Of a stretch of 64,000 nucleotides of DNA, positions 57,275-64,000 are shown one piece after another. The stretch's first letter is position 1, and each line of letters starts with the position of its first letter. The notes beneath the pieces were generated by a model. It did not search any database and was not told where the DNA came from. It saw only the letters and a program-made list of their open reading frames with translations. Source of the DNA: Poindextera sp963719975 (GTDB taxonomy: Bacteria > Pseudomonadota > Alphaproteobacteria > Caulobacterales > Caulobacteraceae); contig CAVRED010000011.1 in assembly GCA_963719975.1 (NCBI GenBank), positions 124,001-188,000 on the forward strand. Reading direction: 5' to 3'. The position numbers and the translations under genes were made by a program.

Positions 57275-58080
57275 GTGACCAGGGATCAGATAGCAGCAAG
57301 GCTGGCGGTCGGATTGATCGCGCTCGCGGTGGTGGTCGGATTTGCGGCGACGTTTCGACCCGTCGCGCCCGCGGCCGCGGCCGGCCCGGAGATTCAGCTC
57401 GCTTACAATCAGGCGTCGCTCACTTGGATACAAGATATCCTGCTTGGCCTCGCGCTCGTCGCGGCGTGCTGGGCCGCGTTTGAAGCTTGGCGAGCCGCGA
57501 ACAGCGCGATCGAAGGCAATCGGCTCACCCGCGAGGCTACGATCGCTGAGCATCGGCCCTGGATCGTGCCGAACATCACGCCGCTCACGGGACTTACGTG
57601 GAACGCAACTGAGGGCCGCATCGGCTTTCGATTCGTGCTCGAAAACGTCGGTCGAACGCCTGCCCGCGATGTCATGGTTGTCCGGAGATCTACTTCCGCC
57701 TCGATCCGCTCCCTGATCAGGCGCAGAAGACGATGTGCGAGCCGCTGCGGAGCTTGCGGCCGTTTCGGGGCCAGACAGTATTTCCCGGCAAACCTTTTAC
57801 CCAAGACGTAAGCCTCGGGATCAGCATCCAGGCGATTAATGCTTACTTTGATGAGCTAGAAGACCGGATGGGAGATAGGATCGATTTGCTGTCTATCAGC
57901 CTGATTGGATGCGTTGATTACATGGACAACATGAGTGATGTTCATCGTCAGACAGGTTTCGTCTTCGGAATTTCAAGGAAAGTGAAAGATAACAGCGTCG
58001 CGATCGGCCCAGTACACGGCGATGTAGTGATTGAAGATCTTGAATTTCAGAATTTGTTCGGCGGCTTCCGAGCCGACTAG
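57275..58080 (+). CDS. Membrane-anchored hypothetical protein, frameshifted
   Basis: From a GTG preceded by GAGGG. Two hydrophobic segments (ARLAVGLIALAVVVGFAATF and WIQDILLGLALVAACWAAFE), a helix (EAWRAANSAIEGNRLTREAT), then a soluble beta-rich domain (RPWIVPNITPLTGLTWNATE, FVLENVGRTPARDV). A shift near 57680 leads into the second half (QTVFPGKPFTQDVSLGI, LLSISLIGCVDYMDNMSDVH), which is clearly lower in GC. About 267 aa. It resembles accessory proteins of mobile regions; function unknown. Confidence 0.7.
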
Positions 58081-58511
58081 GCCGGGCGCGGGTTCGCCGA
58101 GGCTGCGGCCGAACTGCTGACCGCGCGGCGGGCAACGGAGGTGACCCGACGCAGTCGCGCGTCTCGTGGCGGACGAGAGCGTCGAGATCAACGAACTGCT
58201 CAGCCTTGGACAGGGCGCGCCGCAAGACGGGCAAGGAGTCGATCTCCGCCGCCCTTGCACGACGCGCCAGAGATCAACGTCTCGCTGCAGGTTCAGCCAG
58301 AAATCGGGCGTCGTGGAGAGTACGCGCGCCAGTCGCAGAGCTGTGTCTGCCGTGACAGCGCGTCGACCGTTGATGATCTGGTTCACAGTAAACCTAGAAA
58401 CGCCCATCGCTGCGGCGAGGGCGTCTTGTGTGATGCCCGTTCCCGCCAGGACATCGTCGCGCAGTACTTCGCCCGGGAAACCGGGGCGGGCTCGTTGAAC
58501 CTAATCTCCAT
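58077..58511 (-). CDS. higA: HigA-type antitoxin (XRE family), frameshifted
   Basis: The N-terminus MEIRFNEPA is joined, after a shift in a Pro-codon run near 58485, to FPGEVLRDDVLAGTGITQDA, then the helix-turn-helix AAAMGVSRFTVNQIINGRRA and VTADTALRLARVLSTTPDFW with LNLQRDVDLW, all typical of HigA antitoxins. Beyond that, shifts near 58245 and 58150 are needed to reach a plausible stop at 58077; the C-terminal part is uncertain. It lies 10 bases after the toxin gene and should bind HigB and repress the operon. Confidence 0.8.
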
Positions 58512-58520
58512 GGAGGGTTG

Positions 58521-58785
58521 CTAAACTCGTTGAAGGTTGAGGTCCCGGCGTCCTGCCCCGGCACCCAGGCGAAGACGATGACCCACTTGCCATGCACGTG
58601 GATCGCGAAGCGGTCTCCAGAAAACAGAGCCACTTTGGCCAGGATATCGCTCCAGTCGCGGGCCGCGAGGAGCCTGCGGGTTGCGCTGTAAGCGCGTCCG
58701 CAGAGGTTGCGGCGGGCAACTCTGTGCATGCGCGGGTCTCGAAAATCTCGAGAAGGCGTGGGTCGCAAATTCGATCGGTGTTCAT
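58521..58785 (-). CDS. higB: HigB-type toxin (RelE/ParE superfamily), frameshifted
   Basis: About 87 aa. It starts MNTDRICDPRLLEIFETRAC, continues after a shift near 58685 with ATRRLLAARDWSDILAKVAL, FSGDRFAIHVHGKWVIVFAW, and ends, after a shift near 58545, GDLNLQRV. The order HigB then HigA, the size and the W-I-V-F-x-W core match HigB ribosome-dependent mRNA interferases. It lies in the low-GC region behind the tRNA-Arg, a common place for acquired toxin-antitoxin modules. Confidence 0.72.
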
Positions 58786-58910
58786 TGTCTTTCCCAATGC
58801 TGCTGTCGTCGATCCGCAGGGCCAAGAGGAGGCCCTGGACAGCAGTAGGGGGAGAGACGCCCGTGCTAAGCGCGAAGCTGCGGACCCTGTCGTGGGTCGT
58901 TTCTGTGTAG

Positions 58911-59629
58911 TCAGCGGCGGGGACGCTGCCGCGCGCGATCGGAACGTATCTGGCGAGCCGCCGAAACAGCTTCCGCCAGCTTCGAAGCCAAGCCCCGAAC
59001 TTGGTGTTGGGATAGGGTCGGACTGAGCTGTGCTTGACTAGGATCGAGTTCCGCCCAAACCGGCGGGAAGTCATCAAGCCCATCGACCAAGTCGCGCAAC
59101 TGGGCCAGCGCGTCCTTAGCGAGCCTACGCGACAGCGTCATCCTTGGCGTGGCGGCGCGGCGCGCGAATTCGCTAGAGGCCAGGGCGTCGAGTGCCGGTA
59201 GCCGCGCCCTCCGAATGAGCTGCGGTGCGCTTGAAGCGCGAGGCCGTTCAACGATTGCACGATATAGCTTCCAGAAGTCTTTGCCAGCGACCTCCGCACC
59301 GGCCTGCGATAGGCCGACAATTTCCGTCGCAGCGGCCGATCTAGCCAACGCCGTGGCGGTCGATTGCAGCTCCTGCGCCAGAACCACCGACGATGCGGAG
59401 ATCCCCTGAAGCAGGTCTCCGCAGTCTCCAAGTAGCGCTCAAATTCGCGATTGAACTCGTGTTCGCGACGCCCTTCGGCAGCCCCCGTGAAGGGCCGCAG
59501 CAGAGAGCTCGTTCCCTGGATATTGGTCGCTATTCCCGGAACCAAGGTCGCGGTTCCGAATGTCGTCGTGGTTCCCGCGGACCAGGCCCCCGTTTCCGAG
59601 TGTTTGTGTGGTTCTCGGGAACAAAGCAC
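58911..59629 (-). CDS. Hypothetical helical protein, frameshifted
   Basis: An N-terminal part (TTTTFGTATLVPGIATNIQG, REHEFNREFERYLETAETCF) and a helical C-terminal part (ELQSTATALARSAAATEIVG, KDFWKLYRAIVERPRAS, RLAKDALAQLRDLVDGLDD), joined by a shift near 59395. The start is uncertain; the ATG at 59629 is the outer limit. No family recognised. It precedes higBA on the same strand. Confidence 0.45.
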
Positions 59630-60608
59630 CGGCTTGGAGGAAACTCGCCGGTGTTGGAAACAGGGTCACCGGCCAAGGCGAGACGGTGGGCAACGGTGTG
59701 GCCAAATAATCCCGCCAACTTGCAACGGTGGGCCAGCCAAGCGTCATGCAACTCGTGAGGCCGCCGCAAATCTCGGCCTGAGGCGGCAATCTGACAGTGG
59801 ACGATCCCGCAGGTGACATAGACTCTATGTAATGCCTAGTGTTACATCACGCAAGCGGCCGAGCGCGTGGCGCGGGCGATGTGAGTTGAACTCACGACCC
59901 CAACCCTGGCCAGTTTGGCGTCACCGCGGCATGCTCGCGTCTAATCTGGATTGTCCGAAGTGAGGTGTGCGCCGAGACCCAATGTTGCCCGGGCACCGGC
60001 TCCGCCCTCGAGAGCCGCGGCGTATCCCTATCGGACGTACTCGTCATCGGCCCTACGCAGCTTCCTAGCGCCTGCATGTTACGTGCAGACGCAGGGAAGC
60101 TCGTACAGCCCATCCCTTCAAGCCGGGTAGAAGGAGAGGCCGCGGAAGCTCCGCGTCGGGCTCTGTGCGCGTCCGCTGCCCGCGGGTTGGACCCTTTCGG
60201 TCGGCGGCGCCCTCGCCCGCCGAACGGTCTCGCCCAAACCCTTGGACAGCCCGCTGGTGGTCTTGGTCATGGCCACCGTGCTATATGTGAAAATGTCGCC
60301 ATGCGGACTGAGCCGTTCGGGCGACTGTGCTTGTCCGTTTTCCCGTCCGGAAATCAAAGTGTCCGGAAACTCAGCGACGCGCCGGCCAATCCGGACAAAT
60401 CCGCCCTGTCCGCCCAAGCATCCATTTCCGGACAACAGGCTCTTGGAGACCGGCCCGAGCGGCCGCGCGGCTTCGCCGTTCAGGACGAGAGAAAGCCTCT
60501 CTCGTCCAATTCCTGGCGGGCAAATCCGAGCCCTCGACGCGACCTCTCATCCGGCGGGGCTTTCGCCCGGAACGTCTTCCCACGATGGGAGAATGAACCG
60601 CCTTCAGA
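59630..60608. other. Gene-poor stretch before the MAPEG gene
   Basis: Nearly 1 kb with only short, unconvincing open frames. It includes the second 17-bp palindrome (60072-60088) and, at 60346-60435, four TCCGGA-centred words (TCCGGAAATC, TCCGGAAACT, TCCGGACAAA, TTTCCGGACA). Nothing else is recognised. It is probably the far margin of the acquired segment. Confidence 0.5.
60072..60088. repeat. 17-bp near-palindrome CTGCATGTTACGTGCAG (copy 2)
   Basis: Differs at one base from the perfect palindrome at 56707-56723 and lies about 3.4 kb from it. Both copies are followed after some 32-35 bases by a GCCGGGTA word, so the similarity extends weakly beyond the core. Confidence 0.55.
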
Positions 60609-61079
60609 TCAGTGCGGCAAGAGCGTCGTCACCAGCACGTAGAGCGCCATGACGATCACCACCACGGAGCCGATTGCATAGAACAGCGCCCGCACTTCAT
60701 GGCGCTGCCGCGTCGTATAAGCCAGGGTGTGGGCAAGGCGCGCGGCAACGAAGGCGATGAACAGGGCCCTCGCCAGGAGCAGAGGCGGCCCGACGGCCAC
60801 GAACAGCAGGCCCATAGCCAGGAACGCCGGAATGTTTTCCAGATCGTTGCGCTGGATCCGTCGCGACCGCTCCACCAATTCGTTGGCTTCGAGCTGTTCC
60901 GGGCGGGGGTTTCGGTTCGCCGGCCCCGGCTGCAGGTCTTCCGGATTCAACAGACCGCCATCGCTGCCGATCATCCGGAACACCGTCACCCATCCCTGGC
61001 CCATGAGCTTCAGGACCATGATCGCCGCGGCGATCAGGTAGGCGGCGAACACCGGATTTTGCAGGTTGAAAAGAGCCAC
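60609..61079 (-). CDS. MAPEG family membrane protein
   Basis: A 156-aa four-helix membrane protein. Hydrophobic segments: VFAAYLIAAAIMVLKLMGQG, FLAMGLLFVAVGPPLLLARA, LFIAFVAARLAHTLAY and GSVVVIVMALYVLVTTLL. The loop with RIQRNDLENIPAFLAMG and the R-L-x-H-T-x-A-Y motif are typical of the microsomal glutathione S-transferase family. It is likely involved in glutathione-linked detoxification of lipophilic electrophiles. Unbroken frame. Confidence 0.9.
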   Translation of the reverse strand: MALFNLQNPVFAAYLIAAAIMVLKLMGQGWVTVFRMIGSDGGLLNPEDLQPGPANRNPRPEQLEANELVERSRRIQRNDLENIPAFLAMGLLFVAVGPPLLLARALFIAFVAARLAHTLAYTTRQRHEVRALFYAIGSVVVIVMALYVLVTTLLPH

Positions 61080-61152
61080 GGCCGCATCCCCGTAAGAACT
61101 GGCGTCTGATTACCGCCCAAAACGGTAGCGCACCACTTTTAGGACCGCTTTG

Positions 61153-61256
61153 GGTCGAACTTTGCCCTTCGATCCCGGCCCGAAAGCGGACGCGGCCAAG
61201 GCTGCATCGCCTCGCGAGCGCGTCCGATGGCGCGTCCATTTTCGGACAGCGGACTC
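61153..61256 (+). repeat. Direct repeat upstream of the GrpB gene (copy 1)
   Basis: GGTCGAACTTTGCCCTT, then CGGCCCGA and GGACGCGGCCA, with a further GCGTCCATTTTCGGACAGCG block. The same order of words recurs at 61898-62030 in the same orientation, with substitutions and a length difference. No coding capacity is seen in the 245-base gap between the MAPEG and GrpB genes. Confidence 0.65.
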
Positions 61257-61324
61257 CCGGAAGCGCAGAGTTCATCGTTTCGGGTGGTTGGCGAACTCGA
61301 ACGGCACGACTAGGTGAGACGCGC

Positions 61325-61864
61325 TTGTCAGCCTTGGTCGGGGACACCGAATTGTCGGAACCGGTCGTCATCTGCGACTACGATCCTGGGTGGCCGAGGC
61401 GCTATGAGGCCCTGCGCGCGTCGGTGGCCGACGCCCTGGGCGAACTGGCCGCGCAGATCGAGCATGTCGGCAGCACATCGGTTCCCGGACTGGCCGCCAA
61501 GCCGACGATCGACATCGTCATCCAACTGCGATCGGCGCAAGACCTTCCTACGGTCATCGAGCGTCTGGCGCGGCTGGGCTACGCCCATGAGGGCGATTTC
61601 AGCATCGTCGGCCGCGAGGCCTTTGCCACCCCGCCGGGCTACGGCGCGCACGACCATCACCTCTACGTCTGCGCGCCGGACTGGCGCGGCTTTGCCGACC
61701 AGATCGTCTTCCGCGACCATCTGCGCGCCAATCCGGCCGTCGCCCGCGCGTATGCCCGGCTGAAGCGCTCGCTGGCGAACAAGCACCGGAACAACCGCAT
61801 GGCCTACACCGAGGCTAAGGCGACCTTCGTCAGCGCGGCCCTCAGACAGGCACGTCGCGAATAG
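61325..61864 (+). CDS. GrpB family protein (nucleotidyltransferase-fold)
   Basis: A 179-aa cytoplasmic protein from a TTG start. Family signatures: YDPGWPRRYEALRASV near the N-terminus, IEHVGSTSVPGLAAKPTIDI (with the DIVI acidic strand of nucleotidyltransferase folds), HDHHLYVC and FRDHLRANPAVARAYARLKR. GrpB proteins are of uncertain function, and some members are fused to dephospho-CoA kinase. The gene is bracketed by two similar direct repeats. Confidence 0.88.
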   Translation: MSALVGDTELSEPVVICDYDPGWPRRYEALRASVADALGELAAQIEHVGSTSVPGLAAKPTIDIVIQLRSAQDLPTVIERLARLGYAHEGDFSIVGREAFATPPGYGAHDHHLYVCAPDWRGFADQIVFRDHLRANPAVARAYARLKRSLANKHRNNRMAYTEAKATFVSAALRQARRE

Positions 61865-61897
61865 CCAGCTAGGCGGCTCTCCCACGTCCGGCGTGGC

Positions 61898-62030
61898 GGT
61901 CGAACTTTGCCCTTGAGCTCGGCCCGATACCGGACGCGGCCACGAAGTCCGCCAAACGACCACTCGCGGACAAACCAGCGTGACCACAACGTCGGGTCCG
62001 CTGACGCATCCGTTTCGGGACAACGCACTC
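61898..62030 (+). repeat. Direct repeat downstream of the GrpB gene (copy 2)
   Basis: GGTCGAACTTTGCCCTT is identical to copy 1, followed by similar CGGCCCGATACCGGACGCGG and GCATCCGTTTCGGGACAACG blocks. The two copies bracket the GrpB gene in direct orientation, about 640 bases apart. Confidence 0.65.
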
Positions 62031-62087
62031 TCAGAGGGGCCGGGTTGGGTGACGAGCCTTGTCACCCCAAGAGCGCCCGAGTTCGCC

Positions 62088-62648
62088 CTACCGACCGGCC
62101 ACCACGCGGACACTGGCTGGGAGGGGGATGAGCACCGGCTCGAAAAGCGTCGCGAGCTCGATGATCGCTTGCTGAACCGAGCCCGCGAAATGATCCCCCC
62201 GGCCCGTTGCGCGTCGCGCTGATCTAGCTGCTCTCGCCGGTTCCTCTCCGGCGACCGGCGCCAATACCGTCCACTTGTCGATCCGACCACCAAGCCGTCC
62301 GATGGAGTCCACCACGACCATGAGCGCTTGAAGCAGCGCCTTTTGCCGCTTCAGCATCGGTATGTCGTTGAACTCCCGCTTGGCGGCGGCGAGCAAGACC
62401 GCCTCCTTGTCAGGGAAGTACTGGTAGAGCGTGCCAACGCTCACGCCGGCGCGTTCGGCGACTGCGTTGGTGTTAAAAGCGCGCGGCCCATCGCGCTCCA
62501 AAATCTGAGACGCGGCCTCCAAGATGGCGTCGTACGTCGCCCGGGAGCGCGCCTGCCTGGGGCTACGACGTTGGTTTCTCAAACGATTGGACAACGAGCG
62601 ACCATGGCCTGAATGCGAGTACCGCGGTGCACCGTACTGTCTCAACAT
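62088..62648 (-). CDS. TetR/AcrR family transcriptional regulator
   Basis: About 186 aa. The N-terminal DNA-binding domain is complete: QARSRATYDAILEAASQILE, then AVAERAGVSVGTLYQYFPDK, the TetR helix-turn-helix. The C-terminal ligand domain is less regular after LGGRIDKW and includes a Gly/Arg-rich stretch (ARRATGRGD) that may reflect a pair of frameshifts. It is divergent from the methyltransferase gene with 72 bases between starts, so it may control that gene and itself. Confidence 0.85.
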   Translation of the reverse strand: MLRQYGAPRYSHSGHGRSLSNRLRNQRRSPRQARSRATYDAILEAASQILERDGPRAFNTNAVAERAGVSVGTLYQYFPDKEAVLLAAAKREFNDIPMLKRQKALLQALMVVVDSIGRLGGRIDKWTVLAPVAGEEPARAARSARRATGRGDHFAGSVQQAIIELATLFEPVLIPLPASVRVVAGR

Positions 62649-62720
62649 CGCCCGTCAACGCTCGGAGGAGCCCCCCCGACTGTGACGGATGAGGAACGGG
62701 CGAGGCAGAGTGGCGCGCAA

Positions 62721-63471
62721 ATGACCGAGACCGTCTACGACCGGCACGCCCAGTTCTTTCTCGACTTCACCGATCGGAGCCTTGCGGCCGACGGTGGTGG
62801 CGTCATCTCAGTGTTGGCGACACTCATCGAGCGCCTGGGTGAGCGGCTCCAGGGTGCACGCGTCTGCGATCTCTGCTGCGGCGAGGGTTACGTCGGGCGG
62901 CAACTGATCGAGCGCGGGGCGCGCGAGGTGGTGGGGGTCGATCTGTCGCCGATACTGATCGAGGCTGCGCGCCGGCGCGCGCGGTCGCCGAGCCTCTCAT
63001 ACCTGGTGGACGACGCCCAGTCGCTCGGCTCGTTGCCGGATGGTTCGTTCGACGTCGTTATCTGCCAGATGGCGATCCATGACGTCGCCGATAATCGGTC
63101 GCTGTTCGCGGCCGTCCGGCGTGTGATTGCGCCTGGCGCACCGTTCGTCTTCTCGATGCTGCATCCCTGCTTCGAGGCTCCCTTCCACGTGCCCGACGCG
63201 CCGCCCCTCTTGCTCGACAACGACGGGCGACGCGCTGGGGCGGGTGGTGCGCCGCTACGCTTCGGAAGGGCTCTGGGACTCCGGCGGCGACGGCATGCGT
63301 GGACGCATGGGCGCCTACCACCGCAAGCTCTCGACCTACGTCAACGACCTGATCGCGAGCGGATTTGCGCTTGAGCGGCTCGATGAGCTGCTGGCCGATC
63401 CCAAGGCGTCGACGCGCGGGTTCTCCTCGGAAGTTCCGATATACCTGGTCGTCGCTGCCCACACGGCGTAG
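62721..63471 (+). CDS. Class I SAM-dependent methyltransferase, one frameshift
   Basis: About 249 aa. Motif I is VCDLCCGEGYVGRQL, with VVGVDLSPILIEAARRRA after it, then LVDDAQSLGSLPDGSFDVVI and an FSMLHPCFEAPFH motif as in small-molecule O/C-methyltransferases. One extra base near 63230 splits the frame; the end is FSSEVPIYLVVAAHTA. The ATG at 62721 is preferred because earlier residues look non-coding. It is divergent from the TetR gene and probably under its control. Confidence 0.85.
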
Positions 63472-63648
63472 TCCTCCCATCCTGCCCGTTTGAACCCGCC
63501 CCGCCCCCGAAGGCGGAATCCGTCAATGACCGGGAAGGGACCCTCGATGCGGACACCTTTCCGGCGCATCGAGATCGACGGCAGGATCTACACCTAGACT
63601 GTCGCTATTAGGGCCACGAGGTCGTTCACCCCGGTGGGGCGGGCACGC

Positions 63649-64000
63649 TTAGAGAGCCCACCTAAGCTCCAGCAGCCGGTGGCGGGTGAGGAAGCCCGCG
63701 CGCTCCAGGGTGCGGCGCGAGGCGATGTTCTCGACCGCGCAGCCGCACACCGGCCTCACGTCCAGCTCGCGCAGGCAGACCTGCTTCAGATGGCGAACTA
63801 TCTGTTCGCCGAGGCCCTTGCGACGCCATTGCGGCAGGATACCGACGCCGACATCGAACGCGTCAGCGCCTTCGTGGACCGGACTCAGGATGCCGCAGCC
63901 CACGGGCGCGCCGTCCATCTCGTAGATCGTGATCCGGCCGCCCGCCAGGTCTTGGGCGGCCTCGTCAGGTGCGCCGAATAGTCCAGGGCCGATGTCCACC
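63649..64000 (-). CDS. GNAT family N-acetyltransferase (5' part beyond window)
   Basis: At least 116 residues. The acetyl-CoA loop is VGILPQWRRKGLGEQIVRHL (the R-R-K-G-L-G form), followed by CAVENIASRRTLERAGFLTR, the typical GNAT C-terminal motif. A GTG at 63997-63999 could be a start, but the domain lacks the usual N-terminal strand, so the gene very likely begins outside the window. Substrate unknown. Confidence 0.8.
   Translation of the reverse strand, partial: VDIGPGLFGAPDEAAQDLAGGRITIYEMDGAPVGCGILSPVHEGADAFDVGVGILPQWRRKGLGEQIVRHLKQVCLRELDVRPVCGCAVENIASRRTLERAGFLTRHRLLELRWAL

Noticed and set aside
60346..60435. Four TCCGGA-centred words in 90 bases as a regulator array
   Set aside because: Spacing is irregular and the short word is common in GC-rich DNA. 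No adjacent gene start fits.
63547..63597. Mini-ORF MRTPFRRIEIDGRIYT
   Set aside because: Only 16 codons, no ribosome site that stands out, no partner gene. It could be a gene fragment but cannot be supported.

Overview
The window is a GC-rich alphaproteobacterial chromosome segment, most probably from the Caulobacteraceae (Caulobacter/Phenylobacterium type). The evidence is a Caulobacter-style flagellin with a sigma-54 promoter, an EcfG-like sigma factor with a GGAAC-N16-CGTT promoter nearby, a HisKA_2-type sensor kinase, and dense operons with ATGA/GTGA start-stop overlaps. About half of the genes carry one or more single-base frameshifts, mostly one extra G or C, and some pairs of shifts cancel out. 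I read this as consensus error, not decay. Each broken gene is therefore given as one CDS over its full inferred extent.

Layout. 0-10 kb: an SDR (cut by the window edge), a TPR protein, an acyltransferase, a serine hydrolase, a flavin amine oxidase with a pterin dehydratase and a HAD phosphatase, and several odd-composition secreted proteins. 10-20 kb: a complete kdp potassium-uptake locus on the minus strand (kdpA2, a 27-aa ORF, kdpF, kdpA1, kdpB, kdpC, kdpD, kdpE) with two kdpA genes. 20-27 kb: a DUF2254 membrane protein, an SPFH protein, a TPR sulfotransferase, and a FlaG-like protein with flagellin behind a sigma-54 promoter and GGCAAAA-type palindromes. 27-44 kb: catabolic genes: cyclase/hydrolase, alcohol dehydrogenase, threonine degradation (kbl-tdh), proline degradation (putA), a CocE-like hydrolase, an overlapping operon of aldo/keto reductase + formaldehyde-activating-enzyme homologue + enolase-superfamily enzyme, a PhyH dioxygenase, a double-EthD protein, a transaminase and an amidase.

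44-56 kb: membrane proteins, two tandem SDRs separated by an inverted repeat, an acetyltransferase and enoyl-CoA hydratase, then a stress-response block (ECF15-like sigma factor coupled to a 33-aa membrane ORF, GlsB-type and RcnB-type proteins, a HisKA_2 kinase, and small membrane proteins with EcfG-type promoters). 56.3-60.6 kb: tRNA-Arg(CCG) with an inverted copy of its 3' half, followed by a gene-poor, lower-GC stretch that looks acquired and holds a higBA toxin-antitoxin module. 60.6-64 kb: a MAPEG protein, a GrpB-family protein flanked by direct repeats, a TetR regulator divergent from a methyltransferase, and a partial acetyltransferase.

The most interesting points are the Fae homologue coupled to an AKR and an MR/MLE enzyme outside any visible methylotrophy context, the double kdpA locus with its extra micro-ORF, the EcfG regulon block, and the inverted tRNA-Arg half lying in the leader of a possible ferritin-like gene. 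No CRISPR array, rRNA operon, intact phage or transposase gene was seen.
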